Assembly: GCF_020026895.1 (NCBI RefSeq)
Contig: NZ_JAINZW010000002.1
Span: forward strand, 310,001 to 374,000
DNA: 64,000 nucleotides
Direction of reading: 5' to 3'
Source: Novilysobacter selenitireducens
GTDB lineage: Bacteria > Pseudomonadota > Gammaproteobacteria > Xanthomonadales > Xanthomonadaceae
The first letter of the stretch is position 1; each line of letters begins with the position of its first letter. Below, in pieces: positions 51,259-61,866 of this stretch. A model generated the notes under the pieces. That model was not told the origin of the DNA and searched no databases. It saw only the letters and a program-made list of their open reading frames with translations. The position numbers and the translations under genes are program-made.

Positions 51259-54090
51259 TCACTCGGCGTAATCCTCGCCCTGCAGCGGATTGACCAGCGC
51301 GTCGGCGACCAGCTTGGTCTGCTCGGCGACGTGGTCGGCGAAGTGGCCCGCGGCCGGGGAGGGCGAACGCAGGCGGCCGGCGTAGTGGAGCGATTGCTTG
51401 CCCTGGAGGCAGTGCGTGAGGTGGTGGCGGATCTGGTACCACGCGCCCTGGTTCTGCGGCTCTTCCTGGCACCAGACCACGTCGGTGGCGGCGCCCAGGC
51501 GCTTGAGCTCGGCCTTCAGTGCCTCGCGCGGGAACGGATAGAGCTGCTCGACGCGCACCAGGGCGACGTCGTCCAGCTCCTGCTTCTGCGCCTCTTCCAG
51601 CAGGTCGTAATAGACCTTGCCCGAGCACACCACGACCCGCTTGACCTTCTTCGCGGTGGCGGTGGTGTCCGGGATCAGCGTCTGGAAGCCGCCGTCGGCC
51701 AGCTCCTCCAGCGAGGACACGGCCAGCTTGTGGCGCAGCAGCGACTTGGGCGTCATCACCACCAGCGGCTTGCGGGTGGCCATGTGCATCTGGCGGCGGA
51801 TCATGTGGTACGCCTGCGCCGGCGTGGTCGGCACGCAGACCATCATGTTGTCCAGCGCGCACAGCTGCAGGAAACGCTCCAGTCGCGCGGAGCTGTGCTC
51901 CGGGCCCTGGCCCTCGTAGCCGTGCGGCAGGAACAGCGCCAGGCCGCACAGGCGGCCCCACTTGGCCTCGCCCGAGGACAGGAACTGGTCGATCACCACC
52001 TGCGCGCCGTTGGCGAAGTCGCCGAACTGGCCTTCCCAGATGTCCAGCGTCATCGGGTCGGCGGTGGAGTAGCCGTACTCGAAGCCCATGACCGCTTCCT
52101 CGCTGAGCAGCGAGTCGATGATGGTGACGTCGGTCGGGTTCTCGACCAGCGCGCGCAGCGGCACGCGGGCTTCGTTGCCGTCCTGGTCGTGGAGGATGGC
52201 GTGGCGGTGGAAGAACGTACCGCGGCCGCTGTCCTGGCCGACCAGGCGCAGGCGGTAGCCCTCGGTCAGCAGCGTGGCGTAGGCGAGGTTCTCCGCGAAG
52301 CCCCAGTCGCCGCCCTGCTTGCCGGCGGCCATCTTGCGGCGGTCGTCGTAGATCTTGGCGACGCGGGCGTGCAGCTTGGTGCCTTCGGGAATGGTGTTGA
52401 TCGCCTTGGCGAGGCGGTCGAGTTCCTTGCGCTTGAAGGTGGTGTCGACGGTGTCGCCGAGCTTGCCCTTGAGGAACTTGGTCCAGTCGACGGTGAACTC
52501 GTCGGGCTTGACCTCCACCAGGTCGGTGGTGACCACGCCCTCGTCGAGCTTGTCGCGGTAGGCGTCGACCATGGCCTGCGCGTCGGCTTCGGTGATGGTG
52601 CCCTCGGCGATGAGGCGCTCGGCGTACAGTGCGCGCGGCGTCTTGTGCTTGCGGATCACCTGGTACATGCGCGGCTGCGTCGCCGCCGGCTCGTCGGCCT
52701 CGTTGTGGCCGTGGCGGCGGTAGCAGACCAGGTCGATGACCACGTCCTTGCCGAAGCGGTTGCGGAAGTCCAGCGCCATCTCGGCGCAGAACACCACGGC
52801 CTCCGGGTCGTCGCCGTTCACGTGCAGCACAGGGGCGCCGACCATCTTGGCCACGTCCGTGCAGTACAGCGTGGAGCGGGCGTCCTGGCGCTCGCTGGTG
52901 GTGAAGCCGACCTGGTTGTTGATGACGATGTGCACCGTGCCGCCGACCGCGAACCCGCGCGCCTGCGACATCTGGAACAGCTCCATCACCACGCCCTGGC
53001 CCGCGAACGCGGCGTCGCCGTGCATCAGCACCGGCAGCACCTGCGCGCGGCCGTTGTCGCCGCGACGGGCCTGGCGGGACCGGACACTGCCGGCGACCAC
53101 CGGGTCCACGATCTCCAGGTGCGAGGGGTTGAACGCCAGCGCCAGGTGCACCGGGCCGCCGGGCGTGGCGACGTCGGCGGAGAAGCCCATGTGGTACTTC
53201 ACGTCGCCGGTGTGGGCGAGGTCGTGGTTGACGTGCTCGAACTTGCCCTCGAACTCGTCGAACAGCTGGCGCGGCGGCTTGCCGAGCGTGTTGATGAGCA
53301 CGTTGAGGCGGCCGCGGTGGGCCATGCCGATCACCACGTCCTGCACGCCGTTTTCACCGGCGCGGCGGATGGTGGCGTCCATCAGCGGGATCAGCGAATC
53401 GCCGCCTTCCAGTGAGAACCGCTTCTGGCCGACGTACTTGGTGCCCAGGTACCGCTCAAGGCCGTCCGCGGCGGTCAGGCGCTCGAGGATGCGGCGCTTG
53501 GCGTCGGCGCTGAAGCCGAACTTGCCGCCCGCCGCTTCCAGGCGCTCGTACACCCAGCGGCGCTGCTCCGCGTCGGTGATGTGCATGAATTCCGCGCCGA
53601 TGCTGCCGGCGTAGGTGGCCTTGAGCGTCGACAGGATGTCGCGCAGCTTCATGCGCTCGTTGCCGGCCAGGCCGCCGGTGCTGAAGGTCGCGTCGAGGTC
53701 GCTCTCGGACAGGCGGTGGAATCCCAGCGCCAGGTCGGGGGCCTCGGGCTTCTCGAGCAGGCCCAGCGGGTCGAGGTTGGCGGCCAGGTGGCCGCGCGAG
53801 CGGTAGGCCGTGATCAGCTTGCCGACGCCGCGTTCGCGCTCGTCGCCCGCGCCCGTCGTCGCGACGCCACTGCCGCTGGCGGTGCGCTTGGCGGCCTCGG
53901 CGATGCTGGCGATGGCGGCCGAGTGCGGAAGGTCGCCCGCCTCGCGTCCCTTGAAGCCGTCGAAGTAGGCGCGCCACTTGGCACCCACCGACTCCGGATC
54001 GACCAGGTACTGCTCGTACAGGTCTTCGATATAGGCGGCATTGGCGCCGAGTTGCGAGGACTGGGCGAAGTGCTTCAGCAGATTGTCCAC
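51259..54090 (-). CDS. sucA: 2-oxoglutarate dehydrogenase E1 component
   Basis: Thiamine-diphosphate enzyme of 943 residues that decarboxylates 2-oxoglutarate and succinylates the SucB lipoyl arm. It has the N-terminal peptide that binds the complex (DNLLKHFAQSSQLGANAAYI), a catalytic-site stretch DVVIGMAHRGRLNVLINTLG, the ThDP region LPVLMHGDAAFAGQGVVMEL with VINNQVGFTTS, and the C-terminal transketolase-like half (LALFLPHGYEGQGPEHSSAR). I prefer the GTG at 54088-54090 because it gives the VDNLLKHFAQ start known from Xanthomonas SucA; an in-frame GTG at 54138 would add 16 residues of poor quality. Upstream of sucB and lpdA; the three give the complete complex, supporting a full TCA cycle. 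Confidence 0.96.
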   Translation of the reverse strand: MDNLLKHFAQSSQLGANAAYIEDLYEQYLVDPESVGAKWRAYFDGFKGREAGDLPHSAAIASIAEAAKRTASGSGVATTGAGDERERGVGKLITAYRSRGHLAANLDPLGLLEKPEAPDLALGFHRLSESDLDATFSTGGLAGNERMKLRDILSTLKATYAGSIGAEFMHITDAEQRRWVYERLEAAGGKFGFSADAKRRILERLTAADGLERYLGTKYVGQKRFSLEGGDSLIPLMDATIRRAGENGVQDVVIGMAHRGRLNVLINTLGKPPRQLFDEFEGKFEHVNHDLAHTGDVKYHMGFSADVATPGGPVHLALAFNPSHLEIVDPVVAGSVRSRQARRGDNGRAQVLPVLMHGDAAFAGQGVVMELFQMSQARGFAVGGTVHIVINNQVGFTTSERQDARSTLYCTDVAKMVGAPVLHVNGDDPEAVVFCAEMALDFRNRFGKDVVIDLVCYRRHGHNEADEPAATQPRMYQVIRKHKTPRALYAERLIAEGTITEADAQAMVDAYRDKLDEGVVTTDLVEVKPDEFTVDWTKFLKGKLGDTVDTTFKRKELDRLAKAINTIPEGTKLHARVAKIYDDRRKMAAGKQGGDWGFAENLAYATLLTEGYRLRLVGQDSGRGTFFHRHAILHDQDGNEARVPLRALVENPTDVTIIDSLLSEEAVMGFEYGYSTADPMTLDIWEGQFGDFANGAQVVIDQFLSSGEAKWGRLCGLALFLPHGYEGQGPEHSSARLERFLQLCALDNMMVCVPTTPAQAYHMIRRQMHMATRKPLVVMTPKSLLRHKLAVSSLEELADGGFQTLIPDTTATAKKVKRVVVCSGKVYYDLLEEAQKQELDDVALVRVEQLYPFPREALKAELKRLGAATDVVWCQEEPQNQGAWYQIRHHLTHCLQGKQSLHYAGRLRSPSPAAGHFADHVAEQTKLVADALVNPLQGEDYAE

Positions 54091-54275
54091 GATGGGGTCG
54101 GGAGACTCGGTAGGGGAAGTCGGGGCCGAATCGCGCACGCAGGCGCATGAACAGGCCCAAGAGCCGCGAATTGTAGCGTCAGCGCGGGGTCTTCGGCCAA
54201 TCGACCGGCAACGTGGATCACGGATCGCGGGCGACCGGTTGCGACGGATTCAGCCCGGACCGCGGCCGGGTATCC

Positions 54276-55202
54276 CTAGATGCCCAGCGCCCTGAACTCG
54301 CTGCAGGGTCGGCCCCGCTGCCAGGGCTCATCGAACGTGGCGCGCAACTGCCGTACCCGCGCGGGCGCATCCAGCCGGGTCTCGCCGTCGAAGCGGTGGC
54401 CCAGGGACCGGAACAGGTAGCCGCCGCCGTCGTTGACGAGGTAGGCCGACGGGTACTCGAGGTCGACCGGCTCCTCGATCACACGGAACGCGAAGGCGCT
54501 GGGCAGGCGCTGGCCCAGTCCGATCAGCGGTGCACCGCGGCGCTGGGGGGCTGTGGCGTGCTGCAGCAGTACCTGGACCTCGCCGCCGTTGGTGGCGAAG
54601 CGGCGCAGAGCGGCGAGCACCCCGGTGGCGTCCAGCAGGCCCGGGTCGAGTTCGCGGCTGTAGATGTGGAGCTGCCGGCGGGCCCCGGCGATGACGCCGA
54701 CCGCTGCGGCGACGGCGGCTTCGCGCGATTCGACCGGATTGGCCGCGTCCAGCAGCAGGCGCATGGTCTGGTGCTCGATGCCCGCTTCCTCGAAGCGCTC
54801 GCCGAGCGGCAGGAAGCCGTGGCGGGCGTAGAAGTCCCGCGCCGAGACTTGCGCGTGCAGCGATACCTCGCGCCAGCCGCGTTCGCGGGCCGCTGCCAGC
54901 AGGGCCAGCAGCAGGGCATCGCCCACGCCGCGGCCGCGCCACGGCGCCAGCACGGCCATGCGCCCGATCTTGTGCTCGGGCGTCAGGCGGCCGGTGCCGA
55001 TGGGCTGGCCGGCCGCGTCGCGCGCGAGAACGTGGACGCACTGCGGATCCAGCGCGTCCCACTCCAGCTCCAGCGGCACCCGCTGCTCCTGCACGAAGAC
55101 GGTTTCACGCACTGTGCGCAGGTCCGGCAGCGCGGTTTCATAGTCGACGGTGTCGACCCCGAACCCCTGGGTGTCCATCGTGTGCGGGCCAGTCGTGTGC
55201 AT
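54276..55202 (-). CDS. GNAT acetyltransferase with extra C-terminal domain
   Basis: Protein of 308 residues. Residues about 10-150 are a GNAT domain with the acetyl-CoA loop APWRGRGVGDALLLALLAAA and a following ARDFYARHGFLPLGERFEEA that resembles ElaA/YjcF-like members (RTVRETVFVQEQRVPLELEW at the start). Residues 155-308 form a second domain of a kind I know only from similar fused acetyltransferases (RRQLHIYSRELDPGLLDATG), function unknown. Start: ATG at 55200-55202, which shares its A with the roxA stop (TGATG), so translation is coupled; an in-frame ATG at 55178 is the alternative. Substrate unknown. Coupling to roxA hints at a protein-modification theme but proves nothing. Confidence 0.85.
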   Translation of the reverse strand: MHTTGPHTMDTQGFGVDTVDYETALPDLRTVRETVFVQEQRVPLELEWDALDPQCVHVLARDAAGQPIGTGRLTPEHKIGRMAVLAPWRGRGVGDALLLALLAAARERGWREVSLHAQVSARDFYARHGFLPLGERFEEAGIEHQTMRLLLDAANPVESREAAVAAAVGVIAGARRQLHIYSRELDPGLLDATGVLAALRRFATNGGEVQVLLQHATAPQRRGAPLIGLGQRLPSAFAFRVIEEPVDLEYPSAYLVNDGGGYLFRSLGHRFDGETRLDAPARVRQLRATFDEPWQRGRPCSEFRALGI

Positions 55203-56500
55203 CAGTCGTCGTCCCCCAGTCCTTCTTCCCAGCCCTCGTCGGGCATTTGCAGCTGGTAGTGGCCTTCGTGCAGCAGCGCCTGCACGCGGTCGCGGCCGGC
55301 CTCCGACAGCGCTGAATAGAACTCGCCGTCGATCTCCGCCGCATTGGCGATGCGCTGGGCATCACGGGCCGGCAGGGCGTGCACCTGGCCGCTGACGAAC
55401 AGCTGCGCCTGCGCACCTCGTTTATGCGCCCTGCGCCACGCCATCCGGGAGAAGGGATGGCGCAGCAGGCGGCCGCCATTGGACAGGTCCCATTCGATCT
55501 CGATGCGCGAGCGCGAATCAGGCGGCGCTTGCACCTGGCCGGCGCTGCGGTACAGCGTGATGAAGCGGCCGAACCAGTCGCCAAGACGGTCCGGGTCGTT
55601 CATGCGCAGCGCGTTGAGTGCGGCGACCACGCGCTCCATGGCCGCCGGGTCGATCTCGGCAGGGTCCGCGGCAGGCGCGAGGTCCGGGTCGTGGTAGCGC
55701 TCGGACTCGTCGGCGTCGGCAGCCAGGGTGTCGACGAAATCGCCCAGGAGCTCGGCCGCCGACGGGGCGCGCATGCCGATCGAGAACGTCAGGCATGCGT
55801 CCTCGGCGACGCCGTGGTGCGGCACGCCCGGCGGCAGGTAGAGCATGTCGCCGGGCTCAAGGACCCAGTCGTGGGTCGGCTTGAAGCGCTGGAGCAGCTT
55901 CAGCTCGACATCGTTGCGGAATGCCAGCGGCGGGTCGTCGGACGCATCGATCTGCCAGCGTCGCCGCCCCTGCGCCTGCAGCAGGAACACGTCGTACTGG
56001 TCCACGTGTGCGCCGACCGAGCCGCCGGGCGCGGCGAAGGACACCATCACGTCGTCGATCCGCCAGCGCGGCAGGAAGTCGAACGCCTCCAGCACCTGCG
56101 CCACGTCCGCGTCCCACTTGTCCACGTCCTGCACCAGCAGCGTCCAGTCGTGGTGCGGCAGGGTGGGGAACAGGTCCTCGGGGAACGGGCCGTTGCGCAG
56201 CAGCCATCGGTCCGCGCCGCCGGCGCCGTCGCCACGTTCATGCGCGACGATCCGCGACAGCGCGGCGTCCTCGCAGGCCAGGCCGGCCAGGTCCTCGGGC
56301 TGGATGGGGGACACGAAGCCGGGAAAGGCATTGCGGATCAGCAGCGGCTTCTTCTGCCAGTAGTCGCGCAGGAAGTCGGCCGGCGGCATGCCCAACGGAG
56401 GCAGCCGGGCACCATCGACTTCAATCGGCAGCGCGTTCTTGGCGGTCCTCGCGTGCTTGCGGGCGGTGGCGGTGGATGAAGCGGGTCGCTTGGGGGTCAT
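55202..56500 (-). CDS. roxA: Ribosomal oxygenase, cupin domain (50S L16 3-hydroxylase, YcfD/RoxA type)
   Basis: Fe(II)/2-oxoglutarate oxygenase of 432 residues that hydroxylates an arginine of ribosomal protein L16 in characterised relatives. The JmjC-like iron site has the HxD pair His165/Asp167 (GGSVGAHVDQYDVFLLQAQG) and the distal histidine near 228 (YLPPGVPHHGVAEDACL). The C-terminal 170 residues provide the dimerisation and winged-helix domains. The extra 25-residue Lys/Arg-rich N-terminus (MTPKRPASSTATARKHARTA) exceeds the E. coli form (373 residues). The ATG at 56498-56500 overlaps the stop of the upstream VOC gene as ATGA; its stop overlaps the GNAT gene. Position near purB recalls E. 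coli, where ycfD is also near purB. Confidence 0.92.
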   Translation of the reverse strand: MTPKRPASSTATARKHARTAKNALPIEVDGARLPPLGMPPADFLRDYWQKKPLLIRNAFPGFVSPIQPEDLAGLACEDAALSRIVAHERGDGAGGADRWLLRNGPFPEDLFPTLPHHDWTLLVQDVDKWDADVAQVLEAFDFLPRWRIDDVMVSFAAPGGSVGAHVDQYDVFLLQAQGRRRWQIDASDDPPLAFRNDVELKLLQRFKPTHDWVLEPGDMLYLPPGVPHHGVAEDACLTFSIGMRAPSAAELLGDFVDTLAADADESERYHDPDLAPAADPAEIDPAAMERVVAALNALRMNDPDRLGDWFGRFITLYRSAGQVQAPPDSRSRIEIEWDLSNGGRLLRHPFSRMAWRRAHKRGAQAQLFVSGQVHALPARDAQRIANAAEIDGEFYSALSEAGRDRVQALLHEGHYQLQMPDEGWEEGLGDDD

Positions 56501-56895
56501 GTGGCGATCTCGTCGTAGCCGCGGCCCAGGAACTGCAACAGGCACCAGCCGTGGCCGAAGGGGTCGGCCAGTTGGACGATGCGGCCCCATGCGTACTCCC
56601 GCACGTCGCCTTCGGCGGTTGCGCCGGCATCCAGTGCGCGGGCGAGGGCGGCGTCCAGGTCATCCACCACCACGTCGCAGTGCAGCGGGGTCCAGTGGCG
56701 GGCGTAATCCCGCGGCATGATGCCGGCACCGGTACTGCCGGCGGGTTTCTCCAAGAGGTATACCGGCGCGTTACCGCCCAGCAGTTCAACGCCGGCGTTG
56801 CCGAACCGGCGGGACACGCGCAGGTCGAACGCGCGCGTATAGAACGCTTCGGCCGCGGCCAGGTCGGGGACATCGATGTTGACCAGTACGTGCAT
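56497..56895 (-). CDS. VOC (glyoxalase-like) family protein 1
   Basis: Protein of 132 residues made of two beta-alpha-beta-beta-beta modules typical of the vicinal-oxygen-chelate fold (NIDVPDLAAAEAFYTRAFDL at the start, HCDVVVDDLDAALARALDAG in the middle, RIVQLADPFGHGWCLLQF at the end). Such proteins include glyoxalases, extradiol dioxygenases and antibiotic-resistance proteins; the specific reaction is not evident. The start ATG at 56893-56895 is preferred to an in-frame start far upstream. It lies between a second VOC gene (17 bp) and roxA (overlapping stop), in the purB operon. Confidence 0.88.
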   Translation of the reverse strand: MHVLVNIDVPDLAAAEAFYTRAFDLRVSRRFGNAGVELLGGNAPVYLLEKPAGSTGAGIMPRDYARHWTPLHCDVVVDDLDAALARALDAGATAEGDVREYAWGRIVQLADPFGHGWCLLQFLGRGYDEIAT

Positions 56896-56912
56896 GGGAT
56901 TCCGGGAGGAGA

Positions 56913-57293
56913 TCAGGACGTAACGCGCCAGGGCGGATGGCGGCGGTTGGTGCCTGCGTGGAAGAGGCAGAGCCGGTTGCCGGCGGGATCGCGCAGCCGC
57001 GCCTCGCGCCACAGCCATGGCTGGTCGGTCGGCATCTGGTCGAACGCGATCCCCCGGGCCTGCAGGTCGGCTACGCGGGCATCGAGGTCCTCGCACTCGA
57101 AATAGACCAGCACGCCGCTGTCTTCGGGGCCTTCCTCGACGTGGTGAAGCGAGAACGTCGCGCCGCCATCCGGGCATTCGAAGCGCGCATAGCGGGGCGC
57201 CGAATCCACGACCAGCGTGAACCCCATCGACCGGTAGAACGCGATGCAGGCCGGGACGTCGCGGGCGGGCAGGGTGACCTGGTTGAGGTTCAT
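56913..57293 (-). CDS. VOC (glyoxalase-like) family protein 2
   Basis: Protein of 126 residues, also of the vicinal-oxygen-chelate fold: MNLNQVTLPARDVPACIAFY, RYARFECPDGGATFSLHHVE, VYFECEDLDARVADLQARG, and LRDPAGNRLCLFHAG. It shares only the fold with its neighbour, so the pair is not a recent duplication. The metal-ligand pattern is consistent with a glyoxalase/bleomycin-resistance-type member; no substrate can be assigned. The ATG at 57291-57293 follows the purB stop by 34 bp, placing it second in the purB operon. Confidence 0.88.
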   Translation of the reverse strand: MNLNQVTLPARDVPACIAFYRSMGFTLVVDSAPRYARFECPDGGATFSLHHVEEGPEDSGVLVYFECEDLDARVADLQARGIAFDQMPTDQPWLWREARLRDPAGNRLCLFHAGTNRRHPPWRVTS

Positions 57294-57327
57294 GCGTCGA
57301 CGCCTCCCGGTGCGGCGCGCGCGTCGA

Positions 57328-58797
<1,470 letters not shown>

Positions 58798-58907
58798 TCA
58801 CGGAGAGGCGCCGGCCGACGGACTATCCTCGCGCTCACGGGCCTGCTGCGCCGGGCCCACTGCACCAGTCCGCGGCACCAATGTCGCGCCCAACCAGGAG
58901 GCACGCC

Positions 58908-60305
58908 ATGGCAGATACGCCCGCAACCCGCATCGAACACGACAGCATGGGCGAGTTGCACGTGCCTGCCAACGCGCTTTGGGGCGCTCAGACCCAGCGG
59001 GCGGTGGAGAACTTCCCGATGTCGGGCCGGCCGATGCGCCGCGGCTTCATTCGGGCGCTGGGGCTGGTCAAGGCCGCGGCGGCCGATGCCAACGGTACCC
59101 TCGGCCTGCTGCCCGAGGCGACCGCCGCGGCCATCATCCGGGCAGCCGAAGCCGTCGCGGGTGGCCAGCATGACGGCGAGTTTCCCGTCGATGTCTTCCA
59201 GACGGGTTCGGGGACGTCGAGCAACATGAACGCCAACGAGGTGATCGCGACGCTGGCGTCCACCGGCCGGCGCCGCGTGCACCCCAACGACCACGTCAAC
59301 CTCGGGCAGAGTTCCAACGACGTCATCCCAACGACAATCCGGGTGAGCGCCGTGCTGGCGGTCGCCGAAGACCTGCAGCCGGCTGTGCGTCACCTGCGCC
59401 GGACCATCGAGCGGAAGGCGAAGTCGCTCGACAAGGTGGTCAAGACCGGCCGCACGCACCTGATGGACGCGATGCCGTTGACGCTGGGCCAGGAGCTGCG
59501 GACCTGGTCGGCGCAACTGGCATCGGCCGAGGCTCGGATCGAGGACGCCCTGGGGCGTCTGAGGCGCCTGCCGATCGGCGGCACGGCCATCGGCACCGGG
59601 ATCAACGCCGACCCGCGGTTCGCGAAGGGCGTGGTGCGGGCGCTGTCGCGCCGCTCGGGGGCGCGCTTCGCCCCGGCCGCCAACCTGTTCGAAGGGATTG
59701 CCAGCCAGGACGACGCGGTCGAACTGTCAGGGCAGCTCAACGCCTTGGCGGTGGCCCTCATGAAGATCGCCAACGACCTGCGCTGGATGAACTCCGGGCC
59801 GCTCGCCGGGCTGGGCGAAGTAGAGCTGCCGGCGCTGCAGCCGGGCAGCTCGATCATGCCGGGCAAGGTCAACCCGGTGGTGCCCGAAGCCGTTGCCATG
59901 GCCTGCGCGCAGGTGATGGGCCACCACGTGGCGATCACGGTGGCCGGCCAGAGCGGCAACTTCCAGCTCAACGTGATGCTGCCGCTGGTGGCCGACAACC
60001 TGCTGGATTCGATCGGCCTGATGGCGGCGAGCGCGCGCCTGATGGCCGACAGCACGATTGCCGGCATGAAGGTCAGACGTGACCGGCTGGATGACGCGCT
60101 CGCGCGCAATCCCATCCTGGTGACGGCATTGAACCCGGTGATCGGTTACGAGAAGGCCGCGGCAATCGCCAAACGTGCCTATCGCGAGCAGCGTCCGGTG
60201 CTGGACGTGGCGCTGGAGGACAGCGGGCTGGACCGGCGCACGCTGGAAAAGCTGCTGGATCCCGCGGCACTCACGCGCGGCGGGATCCAGTCAGGCCCGG
60301 CCTGA
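58908..60305 (+). CDS. fumC: Class II fumarate hydratase
   Basis: Iron-independent fumarase of 465 residues converting fumarate to L-malate. Superfamily signature GSSIMPGKVNPVVPEAVAMA near residue 315, with active-site stretches VFQTGSGTSSNMNANEV, HPNDHVNLGQSSNDVIPTTI and VVKTGRTHLMDAMPLTLGQE. The ATG at 58908 is preceded by AGGAGG at the right distance, which decides the start over an upstream in-frame ATG at 58881. It is oxygen-stable and often used under iron limitation or oxidative stress. It faces purB across a 206-bp gap; purB releases the fumarate that this enzyme can consume. Confidence 0.97.
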   Translation: MADTPATRIEHDSMGELHVPANALWGAQTQRAVENFPMSGRPMRRGFIRALGLVKAAAADANGTLGLLPEATAAAIIRAAEAVAGGQHDGEFPVDVFQTGSGTSSNMNANEVIATLASTGRRRVHPNDHVNLGQSSNDVIPTTIRVSAVLAVAEDLQPAVRHLRRTIERKAKSLDKVVKTGRTHLMDAMPLTLGQELRTWSAQLASAEARIEDALGRLRRLPIGGTAIGTGINADPRFAKGVVRALSRRSGARFAPAANLFEGIASQDDAVELSGQLNALAVALMKIANDLRWMNSGPLAGLGEVELPALQPGSSIMPGKVNPVVPEAVAMACAQVMGHHVAITVAGQSGNFQLNVMLPLVADNLLDSIGLMAASARLMADSTIAGMKVRRDRLDDALARNPILVTALNPVIGYEKAAAIAKRAYREQRPVLDVALEDSGLDRRTLEKLLDPAALTRGGIQSGPA

Positions 60306-60335
60306 TCGGAGCCGGGCTGACGGATCAGCCGGGAA

Positions 60336-61166
60336 TCAGCGGCCCGCGGCCTCGGCCTCTTCGGCAGCCGACAGCCCTTCGGACTCTGCGTCGTCCGCCT
60401 GCGGACGCTCGACTGCGGCGCCTGTCGCACCGCGGATCGTGTCGCGGATCTCTTCGCGGATGGTTTCGCGCACGGCTTCCCGCTTCACCGTGCGGTCGCC
60501 GGTGTCGTTGCCGCAATCGTCGATGTCCGCTTCGGTCATCGTCGCGTACGGACGGAACTCGGGAAGCGACGCCGCCAGCGCCTGTTGGCTGGCCAGCATG
60601 GCCGGCAAGCGGTCGCAAATCTTCAGCGCTTCGGTCTCGATGGCGGCTGCCTGCGCCTCGATGCGCTGCTCGAACGCCTCCATCTCGCCGGTGAAGATGC
60701 TCTTGATCGCACCACCGGCCGCTTCCATGCCCAGATCCGCGCCCTTGGCGCCCAGCGTCATGCCGGTGCTGACCACGTCCAGGATGTGGCTGCGGTAGTC
60801 GAGCAGCATCGTGCGCTGCTCCGGAGTGACGGCCACGGCCTTGCCGTCGATCAGCAGGTCGCCTTCCGGGCTGATTTCGGCCTTGGGCAGCGGATTGCCT
60901 TCAGCATCGCGCGGTTGGTCGCGATTGATGTGGGTGTCACCGACCTGGATGTCCATGTCGCCGCTGACGCTGATGTTCTCGGTCGCCATCTCCTGGCGCG
61001 CTTCTTCGAGTGCGTTGGCGACAGTGCGGCCCAGTGCGGTGCGGGGTTCATCGGCTGCAGCCGCGCTGTCGCTGGCGGGTGCGGGCTTGGAGTCGGTGCT
61101 GCAGGCAGCCAGGGCCGGGACGACGGCGAGGCAGGCAACGAGGGCGAGTCGGCAAGTGGGTGTCAT
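60336..61166 (-). CDS. Exported lipoprotein, probable DUF2884 (YggN-like), paralogue of next gene
   Basis: Lipoprotein of 276 residues with a signal ending LAAC (Cys22) followed by an Ala/Ser/Asp linker. The central part (KAEISPEGDLLIDGKAVAVT, then QRTMLLDYRSHILDVVSTGM and KICDRLPAMLASQQALAASL) is typical of what I know as the DUF2884/YggN family, periplasmic proteins of unknown function. Late in the sequence is an Arg/Glu-rich helix (REAVRETIREEIRDTIRGAT). It is clearly paralogous to the upstream gene (61180-61833) from the DLLIxGKA motif onward. The ATG at 61164-61166 is chosen for the lipobox distance and a GAGG upstream; a longer in-frame start at 61199 overlaps the neighbour. Confidence 0.75.
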   Translation of the reverse strand: MTPTCRLALVACLAVVPALAACSTDSKPAPASDSAAAADEPRTALGRTVANALEEARQEMATENISVSGDMDIQVGDTHINRDQPRDAEGNPLPKAEISPEGDLLIDGKAVAVTPEQRTMLLDYRSHILDVVSTGMTLGAKGADLGMEAAGGAIKSIFTGEMEAFEQRIEAQAAAIETEALKICDRLPAMLASQQALAASLPEFRPYATMTEADIDDCGNDTGDRTVKREAVRETIREEIRDTIRGATGAAVERPQADDAESEGLSAAEEAEAAGR

Positions 61167-61179
61167 TGGGGGCCTCGTG

Positions 61180-61833
61180 TCAGATCGTTGCGAGTTCATG
61201 CCGGATCGTGGTTTCGCAATCCTCGACGTCGGCGGGCTCGAGGTTGGCGTACGGCTGGAACTGCGGAAGGCTGGAAGCCAGTTGCTGTTGCGAGGCCATC
61301 ACCATCGGCAGTTGACGGCAGATGTCCCGCATGGCCGGCTCGAGGTTCTGCTGGACCGTACGCTCGATATCGCGTTCCAGCCGGCCGGTCATCGCGCTGA
61401 ACATCAGGCCGATCCACGAGCTATCGCCCACTGCGTCCAATGCGGCGTTGGCGGTCCGCTCGCCGGCTTCGATGCCGGCCAGGGCGATTGCGACCACTTG
61501 GCCGCGGTAGGCCAGCAACTGCGCCCGTTGCCCGGCATCGATGGCCTGTGCCTTGCCTTCGATCAACAGGTCACCCTCGGGGGTGATTTCCGCACGGGGC
61601 AGGTCGGAAACGGCCGCTTCTTCGCGGTCGCCGAATTGCAGGCTGTTGTCGATGCGCAGGTTTTCGGTGCGCATGTCCCGTCGTGCCTTGGCCAGTTCGG
61701 TGCGAACCTCCTGGCGGGCGTCGCTCATCTCCTGCCGGATCTCAGCGTTGATACCGGTCGGCGCGGTCTCCCCGGCCTGGGCGGCCAGCGGTAACAGCAG
61801 GCACAGGGCGAGGGCGGCTTGGGGAATGTTCAT
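61180..61833 (-). CDS. Exported protein, probable DUF2884 (YggN-like)
   Basis: Protein of 217 residues with a signal peptide (MNIPQAALALCLLLPLAAQA) and no lipobox. It shares with the following gene the blocks AEITPEGDLLIEGKAQAIDA, a central glycine/alanine-rich amphipathic part, and ICRQLPMVMASQQQLASSLP plus PYANLEPADVEDC, including two matching cysteines that could form a disulfide in the periplasm. The N-terminal third is a charged helical region (EIRQEMSDARQEVRTELAKA). Function unknown. It lies between the ABC permease gene and its own paralogue, all on the minus strand, and probably belongs to that operon. Confidence 0.75.
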   Translation of the reverse strand: MNIPQAALALCLLLPLAAQAGETAPTGINAEIRQEMSDARQEVRTELAKARRDMRTENLRIDNSLQFGDREEAAVSDLPRAEITPEGDLLIEGKAQAIDAGQRAQLLAYRGQVVAIALAGIEAGERTANAALDAVGDSSWIGLMFSAMTGRLERDIERTVQQNLEPAMRDICRQLPMVMASQQQLASSLPQFQPYANLEPADVEDCETTIRHELATI

Positions 61834-61866
61834 GTGCAGGTCCTTGTCCTTGGTAACGGGCGGGTA

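Noticed and set aside
49801-53415. A 1204-codon open frame on the plus strand across sucA and sucB
   Set aside because: It is antisense to two highly conserved enzymes. Its translation is Val/Ala/His/Arg-rich without any domain, the usual shadow in GC-rich DNA.
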